DNA of 64,000 bases from Elephas maximus indicus (Eukaryota; Chordata; Mammalia; Proboscidea; Elephantidae): assembly GCF_024166365.1 (NCBI RefSeq), contig NC_064819.1, positions 206,175,293 through 206,239,292 on the forward strand. Reading direction: 5' to 3'. A program made the translations under genes and the position numbers. Below the pieces are notes generated by a model. It saw only the letters and a list, made by a program, of their open reading frames with translations, searched no databases and had not been told where the DNA came from. Of the stretch, positions 24,863-36,300 are shown piece by piece. Position 1 is the stretch's first letter. Every line of letters begins with the position of its first letter.

Positions 24863-25371
24863 CTAACAAATCATGCTCCAGCATACAAAATCACTAATAG
24901 TTTTAACAACATAACCTTACGCCCAAGATGTGAGCTATATTTAAATGAACCCTTCAAGGCTGTGGTTAAGGGTGTCAACTATACTAATTCTGTGCCACCT
25001 ACCAGGAATAGAAACCAAACTAGCCAGAGTGCAGGGAGCAGGTAAACCAGTTGTTCCATGTGTCCACCACAGTACCACGGTGAGCAGTCTGGTCAGGAGC
25101 TTCTGAGACCCAGAAGTCTGGGTTAAAAGCTTGATAAACAGCCAAGCTTTTTGCTACAGGAACAACTCTTCCAACCAATTATCACACAGTAAAACCTGCA
25201 AAAGCTAGAACTTGTGTAAGGCCAAAACCTGTCAGAGAAGGAAAATTCAAATATTTTCCAGTAGAGAGCAATAGAAAAGTGGTGACTGCACAGTGTCAAA
25301 GGCAGAAAACTTGCAAGACTTGGAAAAACAAGGCAATCCTGTCAAGTTCTGTTTCACTGTATACATATTAT

Positions 25372-25416
25372 TGTCACTATGAGTCGCAATCAACTCAACG
25401 GCAATGGGTCTGGGTC
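25372..25416 (+). repeat. AfroSINE tail fragment
   Basis: tcactatgagtcgcaatcaa then ctcaacggcaatgggt: SINE 3' end only, directly upstream of the next full SINE. Confidence 0.65.
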
Positions 25417-25427
25417 TAAGCAAGCCT

Positions 25428-25596
25428 GAAAGTCCAGGTGGTACAGTGGTTAAGAGCTTGGCTGCTAACCAAAAGGTTAGCAGTTTGAATCCACCAGTGT
25501 TCCTTGGAAATCCTTTGGGGGCAGTTCTACTCTGTCTTACAGGGCCGCTATGTGTAGGAATCGATTCGATAGCGATGGTTTGTTTTTGTTTTTTTT
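25428..25596 (+). repeat. AfroSINE, short form
   Basis: Complete: ggtggtacagtggttaagag, cagtttgaatccaccag, tail ctatgtgtaggaatcgattc and T-rich end. It is flanked by taagcaagcct at 25,417-25,427 and 25,597-25,607. Confidence 0.92.
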
Positions 25597-26904
25597 TAAG
25601 CAAGCCTTGTATCCGGGAGTGGGGGCACTAAAAGAAGGGGTCCTTTATAGAATTTTATCTTGGAATTTAAATCTCTCCTAGAATACAGCTTCCTTTCTGC
25701 TTTCAACATAAGATTAGGGATACAAGTTTTATACCTAGGAGGTTATGCCATGGTAAAGGATGGTTCTCTTTTACAAGAAACCCACTTCCAAAAAAGAGAC
25801 TTGTGTAGAATTAAAAGAAAAAACCAGACAAGAAATATCAAGCAACTCCAAATCGCAATAGCCTGAACTTAAATTTACACATGATTTTAATGACAACACG
25901 CACAAATCCAGATCAGGTATTCCAAACGCACTTATCTTCCTGTCTGCTTTGTTTGGCATCCCTATGTTCACCTGCGTTATCTGGCTAAGTGTGAATTCTC
26001 CTTGGCTTTTCACACAATTCTTTCTTTCTCAACTATTTCTGTAGGAGCTTAAAGGATGAGGAATTGTTGAAAGCAACTAGTTAATTCTTGGTGTCAAATA
26101 TATTACTCTTCAAGTGAAAATCCAAACTGGTACCTAATAAAAGAAAATCTTACAAATTCTTTCTCAACTGACTATTTCTCAAATAAAAAAGATACTAAGG
26201 AGTATAATAATATTTAAGGGATAGAGAAAAGCCAAGTGCCATCTAAATTAGTAAACAGTTGTTATTCAGAGCATTGCAAGAGCTGGGATATTAAAAAGGC
26301 AGAAAGCACTGACCCACTGGAGATCTAGATGAACCTTAAGAATAAGCCTAAATACCATACATTTTAACATAAGAACCTTGACCATGATTAGTGATTAAAT
26401 ATCCAATGACAGATTATCAAGCCTTTCACAAAGCACTGTAAGCACATTCAGTAACTGAACAAGTATTAAGTATTCAGTTTGATAACTGTAATTGTAGACA
26501 AGGAATTAATAAGTGGGACCATAAAACAAGTTATGTGACCAATATTTCTAGCTTTCTAAATGAAAAATGTTATCTCCAAATCTTAGAAAGCCATACCTCA
26601 AGGGAATAGAAAATAGACATTTAGAAGGAAAAGAGAACTTAGATTGGCATGGAATATACTGTATACTGGCACTTCTGTTCATAATCAACTTCAGGATGCA
26701 GAAGTCACAGGAATGAGAGAGAATAAAGAAGTAGACATTAGAGTCAAATGAAAACTCCAATTATACCTGCGCTCTAGGATCAACACCACCTCCAGAAGTT
26801 TTACTAATTCGTGAGCTTGTTTAGTATTTAAAAAGTCATTATTTTACTTCAAGGCAATTACAACATCTTATTCAAAGAACTTGGTGGAATGGCTAAAGTT
26901 TAAA

Positions 26905-27815
26905 AATACAAAGAAAGAAAAACTGACAGTGCCAAGTGCTGGCGAGGATCCACAATAACTAGAATTTACATACATTGCGTGTGGGAACATAAACCTGTAC
27001 AGCCACTGTGGAAAACAGTTTGGCAGTTTCTTACAAAGTTAAACATACACTTAACATATGAGTGAGCAATCCCACTCCTAGGTATTTACCCTACCCACTG
27101 CCCACTGAGTCAATTCCAACTCATAGTGACCCTATAGCAGAGCTGTCCTAAAGGGTTTCCAAGGCTGTAAATCTCTACAGAAGTAGATTGCTCCATCTTT
27201 CTCCCACAAAGAGGCTGGTGGGTTTGAACTCCCACTCTTTCAGTTAGCAGCCAAGTGGTTTAACCCCTGTGCCTACCAGTGCTCCTTGTATTTACCCTAG
27301 ATAAATAAAACTATGTTCACACAAATACGTTATGCGGTAGTAATCATAACCGCCAAAAATTGGAAACGACAAATGTCCTTCAGTGGAGGGGATGAATGAA
27401 CAATCCCTGGTGCATCCATACCAAAGGCAAACTACTCATCAGTAAAAATGGAAAGAACTATTGATACAAAACAACATGGAGGAATCTCAAATGCATTCTA
27501 CTGAGTGAAAGAATCCAGACTAAAAAGGTTACACACTCTATTAATTCATTTTTATGACATTCTGTAAAAGGCAAAACTAGAAGGATGGTGAACGGATCCA
27601 TGGTTGTCAGGGGTGAGGGACAGGAGGAAAGTTTGACTACAAAAGGGGGCAGCATAAAGACTTTGAGGGGGCTGGTGAGGGAACCTTTCTGGATCATGAC
27701 TCTAGTGGTGTTTAATAAGACTCTATATATTCGACAAAACTCAAAAGAAATGTACAAAAAGAACAGTAATTTTTGTATACATAAATTATAAAAGTAAACT
27801 TTAAAAAGAGAAAAA
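26905..27815 (+). mobile_element. Old L1 ORF2 end and 3' UTR, split by a SINE
   Basis: Contains classic ORF2 3' stretches (aacagtttggcagtttctta, atcccactcctaggtattta, aatggaaagaactattgata) and a 3' UTR ending in an A-rich tail near 27,810. The reading frame is destroyed. A SINE at 27,094-27,287 interrupts it. Confidence 0.85.
27094..27287 (-). repeat. AfroSINE, long form, nested in old L1
   Basis: Reverse-orientation element with internal block (ctgtaaatctctacagaag). It is flanked by an exact 12-bp duplication gtatttacccta of L1 sequence (27,082-27,093 and 27,288-27,299). Confidence 0.92.
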
Positions 27816-28374
27816 TCTTTCTGCCTATTATAGGATTTGTGATATTTCCACCAGCAAATTTTGTGAAGTCTTCTAAATTAGCTATCATTACTTCCCAGCT
27901 GCTCATTAGTAATCACTTATAATCTGGGTGCACCCTCTGACTCTTGCACCAACAACTGAAATTTGTTTTGGAGGTGATCAGTGACTGCCTGGTAACTAGA
28001 CAAATGACTTTTTAGTCTCTGAACCCTTGATCTCTTTGTCTCTCTCCCTTGGCAGGTACAGAATTGCTCATTTATGATTTTCCCACCCTTCTGGAATCTC
28101 CATTTGTCTCCTGTGCAGGGTCTTCCTCCTCCCATGCTTTGAATGCTGTCTCACTCCTCAATATTTCCTTCTAGGCTCTCATTACTCTCATGGCTTTAGT
28201 CATTATTCCCTTATGAAATGAATCCCAAAGCCCTGACCTCTATTTTTCTCCTTGGGCCCTATACTTTAGTTGCCTATTAGGTATTTCCACCTAGGTGTCT
28301 CTCTGGTACCTCAAATCTCCATCAATAAAGCAGACTTCTTTGTTTGTTTTTTTCTTTTTTTCTATTTCTCTCTC

Positions 28375-28849
28375 TGTCTTAGTCATCTAGTGCTGCTATA
28401 ACAGAAATACCACAAGCAGATGGCTTTAACAAAGAGATATTAATTTCCTCACAGTGAAATAAGCTAAAAGTCCAAATTCAGAGTGTGAGCTCCAGGGGAC
28501 AGATTTTTCTGTCAACTCTGGAGGAAGATCCTTGTCCTCAATCTTCCCATGGTCAAGGAGCTTCTCAGGCACAGGAATCCCAGGTCCAAAAGATACGCTC
28601 TGCTCCTGGTGCTGCCTTCTTGGTGGTATGAAGTCCCCCTGTCTTACTGCTCGCTTCTTTTATATCTCAAGAGATTGCCTCAAGACACAATCCAATCTTG
28701 AAGACTGAGTCCTGCCTCACTAACACAACTGCCGGCCATCCTCCCTTATTAACATCATAGAGGCAGGATTTATAACATACAGGAAAATCACACAATACTG
28801 GCCAAATTGATACACACGTTTTTAGGGGGACAAAATTCGATCCATGACA
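28375..28849 (-). mobile_element. MaLR (MLT1-like) solo LTR
   Basis: On the minus strand it begins TGTCATGGATCGAATTTTGT and ends in gcagcactagatgactaaga then CA, with gtgaggaaattaatatct near the 3' end. These are TG...CA termini with no internal region. Confidence 0.78.
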
Positions 28850-29599
28850 CCCACCAAAACCAGGTCCTCTTCATAAAAATTTTCATATCACCTTTAAAAC
28901 AACCAACAAGCCAAACTCAAACTTGGAGTATAATGTTGGATGTTGCCTTTATATCTGCAATCATTTGACACATGCCTCTGCAGAGTCTTGCATTAACCAT
29001 TTCCTTCCCACTTGCACTGCCACACCATAGTTCAGGCCCATTGCCTACCTGGATTTCTGCAGTAACCATAAGATGTCTCTACGTTACTGAACTCTTCCTT
29101 CTTCAATCCACCCTGTAGTCTACAATGCTAGTGTGAAGTGAGGACGAGCTGGGTAGAAGACCAATTGTATTATCAACCTTCAAGAAGATATGGATGATCT
29201 GTCTGGCTAGGTAGATGTCCCTTGTGCACTCTCACCACTGCACGTGTGACCTTCTCAAAGCAGCACAAATCAATTGAAAAGACTGACTTTCCCAGATGGA
29301 CGGATTAAGCATTGATTAGTTAAAGGCATTGCTAAGCTCTTCTGAGAGAACCTGCAATCAAGCTTTCTAGGCTCAAAGGGCACAGAATTACCTGATTAGT
29401 CATGCTTTAATTAAGATGTGTTATCCTCAGCAATCATCAACAGTTCCCCACAGCCCCCAGAAGAATGCACTAACAACCTCTTAGCTTGGTCTTCGGCCCC
29501 TCCAAAATTTGGCCTCCCTGTGCCATTCCTACTTGATCTTCTAGGACTCTTCTGTGTCGATCCTTACACATTTAGTCAATATGACCAAATTTTGCTTTT

Positions 29600-29875
29600 T
29601 TGCACATCTACACCTTTGTTTACTTTCTTCCCTCTCCTCCATCTAACTTTATATATTTACCCATTTTTTATAGCTTAGCTTAACTTAAGTAGTATACCCA
29701 ATATGACCTTCCTGATGATCACAACCAGAAAAAATTATTCACTGAACTCATAATCCGCAATTATTTGTTTGTGGGTTTTGTCTTCCTTGCTAAATCCAAA
29801 GGTCATGTCTTTGTCAACTGTCTAGTCACCACAATGTTTAGTATATAGAAAGTACACATTTCTTGGTCAAATTAT
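29600..29875 (+). repeat. L2-like fragment
   Basis: ttatttgtttgtgggttttg, aaaggtcatgtctttgtcaa, caatgtttagtatatagaaa: resembles the 3' end of L2. Tentative. Confidence 0.45.
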
Positions 29876-29908
29876 TTTAGGCCTCAATATTTTCATTGCT
29901 TATATCAT

Positions 29909-30072
29909 TAAACCCTGGTGGTGTAGTGGTTAATAGCTGTAGCTGCCAACCAAAAGGTTGGCAGTTTGAATCCACCAGGTGCTCACTGGAAACCATACGA
30001 GAGTTCTATTCTGGTCCTGTGGGGTTGCTATGAGTCAGAATTGACTCAACGGCAACAGGTTTGGTTTTTTGG
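29909..30072 (+). repeat. AfroSINE, short form
   Basis: accctggtggtgtagtggtt, ggcagtttgaatccaccagg, and tail gctatgagtcagaattgact with aggtttggttttttgg end. The internal block is missing. Confidence 0.9.
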
Positions 30073-30282
30073 TACATCAATATAATGAAACTTGAGTCTT
30101 TAAAAAATAATGAGTGATTATTTTTCACTCATCAGGATGCAAAGATGTTAGATTTTGGTTTTTTTTTAGAGAATGTGCCAATATAAATTAATGTTTCACA
30201 AACATGCCTAACCAATGACATCAAATAAATGCATGCTCCTGAGCATGAATGCCTAGCCTACTAATAATACACCCTCCTACTT

Positions 30283-30350
30283 GGAAACCCTGGTGGTGTA
30301 ATGGTTAAGAGGTCAGCAGTTCGAATCCACCAGGTGCACCTTGAAAACCC
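30283..30350 (+). repeat. AfroSINE head fragment
   Basis: accctggtggtgtaatggtt and cagttcgaatccaccaggtg, then it stops. Only the tRNA-related 5' half is present, facing the reverse SINE that follows. Confidence 0.75.
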
Positions 30351-30372
30351 TAACAGCTAACCACAGTAAGGC

Positions 30373-30577
30373 TAAAAAACCCAAACTCATTGCCATCCAG
30401 TCCATTCTGACTCATAGTAACCCTACAGTACAGAGTAGAACTGCCCCAGAGGGCTTCTACTTTTCAAGGCTGTAAATCTTTACGGAAGCAAACTGCCATA
30501 TCTTTCTCCTGCACAGCTGATAGGTTCAAACCGTTGACTAGCAGCCAAGCATTTAACCACTGTGCCACCAGGGCTCA
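30373..30577 (-). repeat. AfroSINE, long form
   Basis: Reverse orientation: cccaaactcattgccatcca, internal block gctgtaaatctttacggaag, head ctgtgccaccagggctc. Confidence 0.88.
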
Positions 30578-30812
30578 GCATCCCTGAATGACAGACACAT
30601 CACTACCTTTCAGGCCCTGAATTTCAAAAAGGGACAGTCTTAACACCAAATTGTAGACAGAGCCCCTATTTTATAATTTTTACTTGCAGATATTTGTAAA
30701 CCCTCAAAGCTAGGTGCAACCTTAAAGATCATTTTTAATTTGGAAAATGCAGCGAAGGGATGTGACTACGTCACAATAGGAGCCCAGGATTCTCAGCTCG
30801 AGTTCTTCCACT

Positions 30813-31010
30813 GAGTCCCCGGGCGGTGCAAACAGTTAAGTGCTCAACTACCGGATGAAAGGTTGGCAGTTTGAACCCAGCCAGAGGCGCCTTGGAAGAC
30901 AGGCCTGGTGATCTAATTCTGAAAGGTCACAGCCTTGAAAACCCTATGGAGCAGTTCTACTCTGCACACTTGGGGTCGCCATGAGTTGCAATCGACTCGG
31001 TGGCAACCAA
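30813..31010 (+). repeat. AfroSINE, long form
   Basis: gagtccccgggcggtgcaaa, internal aggcctggtgatctaattct, tail gtcgccatgagttgcaatcg. Confidence 0.87.
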
Positions 31011-31154
31011 GAACACGCTCTTCGACTACACAGGCTGCTAAAGAGAGAAAAAGCCCAGTTCCAGGCCCTAAGTTACTTCCCTCAAAAAGAGTATCAGCAG
31101 AATTCAATTCAGAGATTACAAGTATGTGTGTTAACTTCCTACTTTGTGTATGAA

Positions 31155-31320
31155 GGAAAACCTGATGGTATAGTGGTTAAGAGCTATGGCGGCTAACCAA
31201 AAGGTTGGCAATTCGAATCCACCAGACACTCCTTGGAAACTCTATAGGGCAGTTCTAGTCTGTCCTATAGGGTTGCTATGAGTCAGAATCGACTTGACTG
31301 CAACGGCTTTGGTTACGGGT
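31155..31320 (+). repeat. AfroSINE, short form
   Basis: Complete copy with exact 12-bp duplication tttgtgtatgaa at 31,143-31,154 and 31,321-31,332. Confidence 0.93.
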
Positions 31321-31767
31321 TTTGTGTATGAAAGTATGGTCTCATGAATTACTCAAAAGCAGCTCTAAGTTTGCTTTTAATTTACAGGCTTTTTAAAAAG
31401 CTGTTAGCAAATTGGGAAACCGGCTCCGCACACTCACTCTCAACAGCTCTTGAGCATGAGCATAAAGTTAAATACACAAAGCTGGGGCACAGGCAGCTTC
31501 GTTAACATCACCCATCTATGTGGCTACTCGAAATAATAGCCTGAAAAAGGACTTGACGTCCTCTAGTGGCAGAATCAAAAAATAGTTACAAGTCCATTGT
31601 TCTCAATTCTTGCTTACGTTTGGTTACTGAAGAGTATTACATGGAAAGAACTGTTCATCCGCAAGAAAAATAAAATTTTCACCACAGGAATGTGATTTGA
31701 CTACCTTGAGTAGAAGATAAATACATACTGACAGAAATAAGAGCCTTTTAAACGTTAGATTTATATA

Positions 31768-31974
31768 AACCAACCAAACCCACTGCTGTCGAGTCAATTC
31801 TGGCTCATAGTGGCCGTACAAGACAGAGTAGAACTGTCCCATAGAGTTTCCAAGGCTGTAAATTTTTACAGAACCAGACACCACATCTTTCTCCTGTGGA
31901 GCCACCAGTGGGTTCGAACCACCCATCTTTTTGGTTCACAGTGAGCGCTTTAACCACGGTACCACCAGGACTCC
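31768..31974 (-). repeat. AfroSINE, long form
   Basis: Reverse orientation with internal block. It is flanked by exact tagatttatata at 31,756-31,767 and 31,975-31,986. Confidence 0.93.
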
Positions 31975-32093
31975 TAGATTTATATAGTACCTTTTGATAT
32001 TCTTTGCAGATGTCTCATTCTATAGGCAGTCTACCACCAATGTTCCATCACTCTGTGATACACATGCACATATATAAACATATATATGTACAT

Positions 32094-32259
32094 AGAGCCC
32101 TAGTGTTGTAGTGGTTAAGAGCTACAGCTGCTAACCAGAAGGTTAGCAGTTTGAATTGACCAGTGGCTCTTTGGAAACCCTACGGGGCATTTCTACTCTG
32201 TCCTATAGGGTCAGCATGAGTAGGAATCAACTCAACAGCACTGGGTTTGGTTTTCTGGT
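32094..32259 (+). repeat. AfroSINE, short form, long flanking repeats
   Basis: Complete copy (gagccctagtgttgtagtgg to ctgggtttggttttctgg). The flanks are imperfect direct repeats of ~55-62 bp (32,032-32,093 and 32,261-32,315), much longer than usual for this family. Confidence 0.9.
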
Positions 32260-34061
32260 ATACCACCGATGTTCAATCAATCTATGAAACATACACACAT
32301 ATATATGTATACATTGATGAACCCATTTAGGTGTTATTTTTATAATAATCTGAGATTATCTAAATTGTCCTAAAATTAGACTAGTCTTTGCACAAGGACA
32401 CAAAAACCACAAGAGACATTTAAGGATGGGCTCTGTCTCATAATAACCAGATCTAAAAAAGGAATAAAATGCATCTCTCAACAAATGTTGCCATTTGAGG
32501 TGGCAATTTTCCCTTCTTGATGGTAATAAAGGACAGAGATCCTCCCTCTCTCCACCCCCACAAAACACCTCCATACAAACCTGTGATTATTTTAAAAAAT
32601 AATAATAATAATGGCTTGCAGCACTTGGATGTGTCCATAAAATAAAGTACTAAGTTGAAGTCACATACTCAGATACATGTTACATGTTTTAAATATATTG
32701 GAAAACTGCTTAAGTTATTAAAATTCAAGTAATTCTCACTTATTTAAAGATTATGAACTATGGTAGAGAAAACCTGCTTTCTCTCAAAATATTATCTAGA
32801 TTAAAAATATATACATTTACACTTTTCTTCATTCTTTGGCACCTGCTGATAGAAGTGCTTCTGAGTGTTAAAAACATTAATAGTAATTCAGGACCAGAAA
32901 AACAAAGAAAAGGTCTGGGATCAGAAATAAGTTTTTAGTTAAAATTATAAAGCACAATTTTTCAAGACACCATATACAAAATGTATGCCTTGGAAATTGA
33001 GTTTCTAGGCAAAGGAGTGGAAAAATTGTTTTCTATGAAGGAGATGGAAACAATTTAGTTCTATTCTTAATAGAAGCAAATATTTTACTGACAGCCACAG
33101 GGTTGATTTGCATATTCACTGTTAGAAGCAGGACTATTAATTAACATGTTCGGGCACTGAATATACGACAGTTTGTAATTCACATATCTTAACAAGTTGT
33201 TCATGTGCAGATTCTAGAAACCATTTACTTATTTTGGGGGACGGGACAAACTGATGCGGATTAACTTTCTGAAACAGGTTTGTTTCTGAAGCAGTGTGTG
33301 AGGGTTAGGCACCAAACTCTTGACATTTACATCAGAAGAGGCTCCCCTCCTGCTGACCTCACCTGGGGGGAGTCCAGTCCAGGACTCACCTCATCAAATA
33401 AATTTCTTAAAGCAATTACAAAAGCATCTCCTGTTAGCCACCCCCTTCCCCACCCCAAAACAAAATAATGACCCACCAATCTTTCAAACACATTAAGACA
33501 AATAAACCACCTTACAGGAAGTAGCATGACTTCAAAACAAACAAGTTCAAGACAGCTTGTCAGTCTTGACCTCAGGTATTTTGGCTGACAGGTTAAGTCA
33601 TTAGAGTTTAAGCGCTCAAAGTTTATTTAGCAGATAAGTAATTTGTAAATACTGTTATGGCTCTTTTGGACTTCACATTTAAAAAAGCATACCATCTAAA
33701 TTAATACATCTTTATTTTTGGGGGTGGAGAGTGGTTCTTAGATCTAGAAAACAACTTTCAAATGGTGTGTGTATGGGCAAAAAGATTCCAATCGGGAAGT
33801 CCGCAATTTGCATTTCTTTTTAAAATAAGAAACTGCCCCACCACCCCCATGCCAAACGTAGCAAAGTACAGAAACAGTTTACCAGCCAAGAATAGAAGAG
33901 GGGATTAGGAGAGAGGGGAGGATTTATAAGGTCCTCACACAAAACCTATCACGAGGGGGAAAAGCGGTTAAAATTAAAGAGTTTGGCTCCTGAGGGAGAA
34001 AAGTAAACCAACGGCTGGAATCTCAGAAATACCTCTCTAACAGTTCGAGATGACACTGGGC

Positions 34062-34096
34062 GGGGGGGGGGGGGGGGTGTGTGGGGGGTGGGTAGG
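34062..34096 (+). other. G-run, quadruplex-prone
   Basis: A run of 16 G (34,062-34,077) followed by gtgtggggggtgggtagg. It can form a G-quadruplex on the plus strand, which is the template strand for MAP7, ~0.85 kb inside intron 1 at the edge of the CpG island. Confidence 0.75.
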
Positions 34097-34129
34097 ACTT
34101 GCTGCTTATTATGAAGAAGCGACCCCTGT

Positions 34130-35560
34130 CCTCGAGTGAGTCTGCGCTCGTGCTTGGAGGTGGTGGGAGTGCCCATCCTCCACACAGAGACCCGTCCACC
34201 AAATCCGGGGCTCCGAGCTGACGTTCCTACCCTGGGTTGATGCTCGGACGAAAATACATAAACTCTGAGGACCTTCTAAGTCCACGGAAATCCGCACCCG
34301 CATCAAGCCAGCAGTCGCAGCCCCCACGGGCAGCCAGCGTTGGGCCCTCCCGCGCTCCCGGGCCCCGTCTCCTCGAGGGCGGATCGGAACCGCGGACCCC
34401 GGGGCCGGGCGCCGCTCACCGCGCCAACGGCGTCAGACGACTCAGCGGGGAAAGTCCGTGACCCCGGGCTGAGACCGGGGACGGTGGGAGGGGGAGGGGG
34501 CCCCGAAACAGCTCCTGGCGCCGGGCGCACCTCGCCGAGGATTTCCTAGCTGGCTCTTTGGTTTGGGGGATACGATTTCCCAATTCAGCCGAGTCAGACC
34601 CAGCCCCGCAGGTAGGAGGGCGCAGCCAGCGACTCTCCATTTCCTCCGGACGCCTGCGCGCCCTGGCGGGCTTCCACCTGTTGTGGGAAAGTGGCGGTGG
34701 CGCGACGAGAGGCGGCCGGACTGGGGCCCGAGGCCTTCGGGGGAGCGGCCCGGCGAGTCAGCCCCGGACGGAGGGAGGTGCGCGGAGCCCGGTGAGTCGG
34801 TCGGCTGTTCTGGGCCGCACGGCCGGCAGGGGAGGGGAGGCGCGGCGCCCGCGCGAGACCAACAACCCCCTCACTCGCCGACCCCCGCCGCGCCCGCGGG
34901 ACCCCCACCCGCCCTGCCGCGCAGTCACCTGTTTCGCTCTGCACCGCGTCGTCGCCGCCCCTGTGGCTGTCGCCGCCTGCTCCCAGCTCCGCCATGGTGC
35001 TCCGATGACGCGCCGGGAGAGCCGCTCCGCCCTCTTCCTCGGCTTCGCTCCCGCCGGCCCCCCGCCTCCCGGGCCCGCGGCCCAGACAGGTGAGGGCTGT
35101 CAGGGAAAGGAGGAGGGACGCGGAGAAGGGCGGGCGCGCGGGAGACCGGGAGCGGCCTGAGCCGGGCGCGCCCCCTCGCGGGCAGGTGCGGCGTCGCAGC
35201 CGCTCGACGGACTCAGCAGGGGCTTGGCTGGAAGAGAAGCCAGAGGAGCCAGGAACCTCGGCCCGGAGCATGCTAGCAGCCCCTGCAGACGCGCTGCCGG
35301 CTCCGCCAGGCCTGGAGCGAGTTCGGCACGGCTTGATGGCGCTAGAGCCCGAGATGAGCGACCATCCGAATATCAGCCCGGACGAGGCTAGGGCACTGAG
35401 ACGCTCTATTTGTCTCTGAACTCTCAAGCAGCCAGGTCAGTTTCGGCACCGCCGGGGCAGGAGCTCGTGGTGACAGCCGCAACAGTCTGCTGCCACGTGG
35501 AGAGCAGGAGTACACTGGCGGGTGTTCCCCCCGGGACCCAATATCCTTCTGTGTTTTAGG
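34130..35560. promoter_or_regulatory. MAP7: CpG island, MAP7 promoter
   Basis: Abrupt switch from AT-rich DNA to very GC- and CpG-rich sequence, covering MAP7 exon 1 and about 0.5 kb upstream. It has GC boxes (gggcggg near 35,130) and no TATA box evident, typical of a broadly expressed housekeeping-type promoter. Long open frames on both strands here result from GC composition. The transcription start is not fixed; it should lie on the minus strand between about 35,000 and 35,430. Confidence 0.9.
34929..34995 (-). CDS. MAP7: MAP7 (ensconsin) first coding exon, 1a
   Basis: Minus-strand exon, ATG at 34,995-34,993 in a strong start context (GCACCATGG, A at -3, G at +4). It encodes 22 residues, MAELGAGGDSHRGGDDAVQS followed by ET, plus one base. 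A canonical donor ACAG|gtgact follows (GT at 34,928-34,927). The N-terminus MAELGAGGD.HRGGD.AV.SET matches the MAP7 family as I know it from human. MAP7 binds microtubules through an N-terminal coiled region and recruits and activates kinesin-1; those parts are encoded by exons outside the window. The exon ends in phase 1, like the alternative exon at 10.2 kb. The reading frame continues open beyond the donor because of GC content, but the splice site ends the exon. Confidence 0.93.
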
Positions 35561-35691
35561 AAGCCATTGCTGATGACCCTGTCTTTTCACCAGGCTTTCT
35601 TATCTGATGGGCCCCAGGGCTCACCAGTTAGTGAAACTGGTGCGGACTGCTTTGTATTTTATTATTCTTAGTTTCCATTTCGTAACTACCT

Positions 35692-35872
35692 TTGGAAACC
35701 TTGATGGCGTAGTGGTTAAGAGCTACAGTTGCTAACCAAAAAATCGGTGGTTCGAATCCACCAGCCACTCCTTGGAATCTCTATGGGACAGTTCTACTCT
35801 GACCTTTTGGGTCGCTATGAGTCGGAATCGATTTAACGGCAATGAGTTTGGGTTTTTTTTTTGGGTTTTGGT
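35692..35872 (+). repeat. AfroSINE, short form
   Basis: aaccttgatggcgtagtggt, ggtggttcgaatccaccagc, tcgctatgagtcggaatcga and a T-rich end. Little diverged, so relatively young. Confidence 0.92.
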
Positions 35873-35922
35873 TTTGTGACTTCTGGCTTGCTCAGGAACA
35901 CCAGGAAAAAAGCAATAGGCAA

Positions 35923-36300
35923 CTTTTTTTTTTTTTTTTTTACGGAAACAGATTATTTACTGAGGAGAATCCAATTTCTGCTCTAGTAGGCAAATAAACG
36001 ATAAGTAACAAAATGTTGGGGGAAAAAAGTAGCCTACATTAGTAGAAACAAAAGGAACAAAAATGCGCAGTGACCAGTTCCGCCTGGTCACTCAGAAATG
36101 CGCTCCCACAGCTTTGGTTGGCTGAACACAACCGGCACGCTCTCAACAGTTTCAACTTTCTCAAGGACTTCGGCAAAACCTATTGGACACCCAAAAGTGT
36201 CTAAGAACAGTGTTGTATTTTTTGCTACAGTGACAATTCTCACGATCCTTGCATGCAAAACCTGCCCACTCTGAAAAAAAACCAGGACCAAACCCGTTTT
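35923..36300 (-). pseudogene. Possible retrocopy of unidentified transcript
   Basis: On the minus strand a readable stretch of about 68 codons (36,291-36,088; internal residues LFLDTFGCPIGFAEVLEKVE, then stop after KLWERISE) is followed by ~145 nt of AT-rich sequence, a taaataat signal-like motif, and a run of 19 A (T-run 35,923-35,941 on the plus strand). Coding-like stretch, short 3' UTR and poly(A) suggest a processed transcript. I do not recognise the parent gene, the ORF has no ATG at its left end, and no flanking duplication was found. It could also be an unrecognised repeat. Confidence 0.3.

Larger units (their letters stand above)
10334..34928 (-). other. MAP7: MAP7 first intron, proximal part
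   Basis: Intron between the CpG-island exon and the alternative first exon, filled mainly with repeats listed separately. Stretches with nothing recognised: 11,050-11,920, 13,640-15,120, 18,700-19,030, 20,310-23,430, 25,610-26,900, 28,857-29,600 and 32,320-34,050. L2-like stretches are suspected at about 16.9-17.3, 24.0-24.3 and 28.14-28.35 kb. No further coding exon was recognised on either strand. Confidence 0.8.

Noticed and set aside
34558..35160. 200- and 176-residue plus-strand open frames in the CpG island
   Set aside because: They overlap the MAP7 exon in antisense, are Arg/Pro/Gly-rich as expected from GC composition, and show no domain; composition artefacts.
34594..35427. 277-residue minus-strand frame read as one protein
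   Set aside because: Only the MAELGAGG... part from 34,995 to the donor at 34,929 is real; the rest is 5' UTR and intron left open by GC content.
34996..35600. Divergent plus-strand gene from the MAP7 CpG island
   Set aside because: No exon with a plausible start, donor and protein-like content was found on the plus strand; a noncoding antisense transcript cannot be excluded.
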